From Gammaproteobacteria bacterium (lineage in GTDB: Bacteria > Pseudomonadota > Gammaproteobacteria > Burkholderiales > Burkholderiaceae_E): a stretch of 5,119 nucleotides of DNA. The notes beneath the pieces are model-generated. The model ran no database searches. It was not told where the DNA came from and worked only from the letters and a program-made list of their open reading frames with translations. This document shows, piece by piece, positions 4,460 to 5,119 of this stretch (its first letter is position 1; every line of letters begins with the position of its first letter). The stretch lies in assembly GCA_030425615.1 (NCBI GenBank), contig JAUIAI010000271.1:1-5119 (forward strand), written 5' to 3'. Both the position numbers and the translations under genes were made by a program.

Positions 4460-5119
4460 ATGATGAGAACCCTCACTTCCGTGCTCGCCCTCGGGCTCCT
4501 GCTCGTCCTGGGGTGGGGGGCTTATCAGTGGCAGCGCACGGGTGAGGTTCCGGGTCTGGCCTGGGTCACGGGCGGCGGTTCCCCGGCGACCCGGGCCAGC
4601 GGCTCGGTGGCCCCGGCCGGAGCGGGCAAGCCGGCAGGGGCGGCCAACGCCGGCGCTGCCGCGAACCGGGGCGGCGGCAAGAGGCCCCCCACGGTCGTCA
4701 CGGTCACCCAGGCGGTCGGTCGCGACGTCGAGGACACGGTGGATGCGGTCGGATCGTTGCTCGCCGCCCAGTCGGTGCTGATCAAGCCGGAGATCGCGGG
4801 ACGGATCGCCGAGATCGGCGTGACCGACGGGCAGGCCGTCTCGCGCGGAGACCGGCTGTTCGAGCTCGACGGCTCCGTGATCGCCGCGGAGCTGGTCCAG
4901 GCGCGGGCGGAACTCGAGCTTGCCCGTTCGAACCTTCGTCGCACGAAGAATCTGGCCAGTCAGGCGTTCGTGAGCGAGCGGTCCCAGGACGAGGCGCAGA
5001 GCAGCGTCCAGGTCCTCGAGGCGCGTCGGCAGGTCGTGCAGGCGCGCCTGGACAAGACCCGGGTGCGGGCACCGTTCTCCGGGGTGGCGGGCCTCGTACA
5101 GGTCGACCCGGGTGACTAT
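4460..5119 (+). CDS. RND-type efflux periplasmic adaptor subunit (3'-truncated)
   Basis: The first 220 residues of a membrane fusion protein of the HlyD/AcrA class, open to the right edge. Such proteins bridge an inner-membrane RND pump and an outer-membrane channel in the periplasm. A hydrophobic N-terminal segment (4-21) with only Arg3 before it looks like a membrane anchor or uncleaved signal; there is no lipobox Cys. A low-complexity Gly/Ala/Pro linker follows (about 37-77). The first barrel-sandwich half is VLIKPEIAGRIAEIGVTDGQ (106-125) plus VSRGDRLFELD (127-137), a polar alpha-hairpin covers about 138-198, and the returning half begins TRVRAPFSGVAG (200-211). The VRAPFSGVAG motif with 'PGD' after it is typical of MdtA/AcrA-like adaptors. 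Beta-barrel and membrane-proximal domains lie outside. The substrate cannot be read; the next gene would be expected to encode the RND pump. It may be co-transcribed with rnhA. Confidence 0.9.
   Translation, partial: MMRTLTSVLALGLLLVLGWGAYQWQRTGEVPGLAWVTGGGSPATRASGSVAPAGAGKPAGAANAGAAANRGGGKRPPTVVTVTQAVGRDVEDTVDAVGSLLAAQSVLIKPEIAGRIAEIGVTDGQAVSRGDRLFELDGSVIAAELVQARAELELARSNLRRTKNLASQAFVSERSQDEAQSSVQVLEARRQVVQARLDKTRVRAPFSGVAGLVQVDPGDY

Noticed and set aside
3841..4476. 211-codon minus-strand open frame opposite rnhA
   Set aside because: It covers the entire conserved rnhA gene in antisense, and its translation has no recognisable domain.
4525..5072. Minus-strand frames opposite the efflux adaptor gene
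   Set aside because: The plus strand shows a coherent adaptor architecture with anchor, barrel-sandwich halves and hairpin. The minus translations are Ser/Arg/Pro low-complexity shadows.

Overview
The window is G+C-rich (about two thirds by eye) and densely coded. It looks like an ordinary chromosomal housekeeping segment of a gammaproteobacterium. The main reason is gene order: a MltD-type lytic transglycosylase, glyoxalase II (gloB), a YafS-like methyltransferase and ribonuclease HI (rnhA) occur in the same relative order and orientation as mltD-gloB-yafS-rnhA in Escherichia coli. The G+C content argues against an enteric; a Chromatiales- or Xanthomonadales-like lineage is possible, but the genus cannot be fixed from this sequence.

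Layout from left to right. Positions 1-574 (minus) hold the N-terminal part of a murein transglycosylase lipoprotein, cut at the window edge just after its predicted catalytic Glu. A 66-base spacer follows, then gloB at 641-1507 (minus). A divergent promoter region (about 1508-1615) separates gloB from a YafS-like methyltransferase at 1616-2455 (plus). That gene converges on a cyclopropane-fatty-acid synthase family gene at 2487-3698 (minus), and a perfect 10-bp hairpin fills the 31-base gap between their stop codons. A second divergent region (3699-3957, 259 bases) leads to rnhA at 3958-4398 (plus). After 61 bases, the 5' part of an RND-type efflux periplasmic adaptor gene (4460-5119, plus) runs off the right edge.

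The genes are functionally mixed: cell-wall turnover, methylglyoxal detoxification, membrane lipid modification, RNA-DNA hybrid removal and efflux. The cfa-like gene sits between the yafS-like gene and rnhA, which are neighbours in E. coli, and an efflux adaptor follows rnhA where E. coli has dnaQ on the other strand. I found no tRNA, rRNA, CRISPR array, insertion sequence, phage gene or toxin-antitoxin module, and no convincing sign of an undescribed system. The points worth a second look are small: a methyltransferase lacking the glycine-rich SAM loop, a convergent hairpin overlapping a stop codon, two divergent intergenic regions with one AT-rich patch each, non-ATG starts, an rnhA start without a Shine-Dalgarno sequence, and a low-complexity linker in the efflux adaptor.
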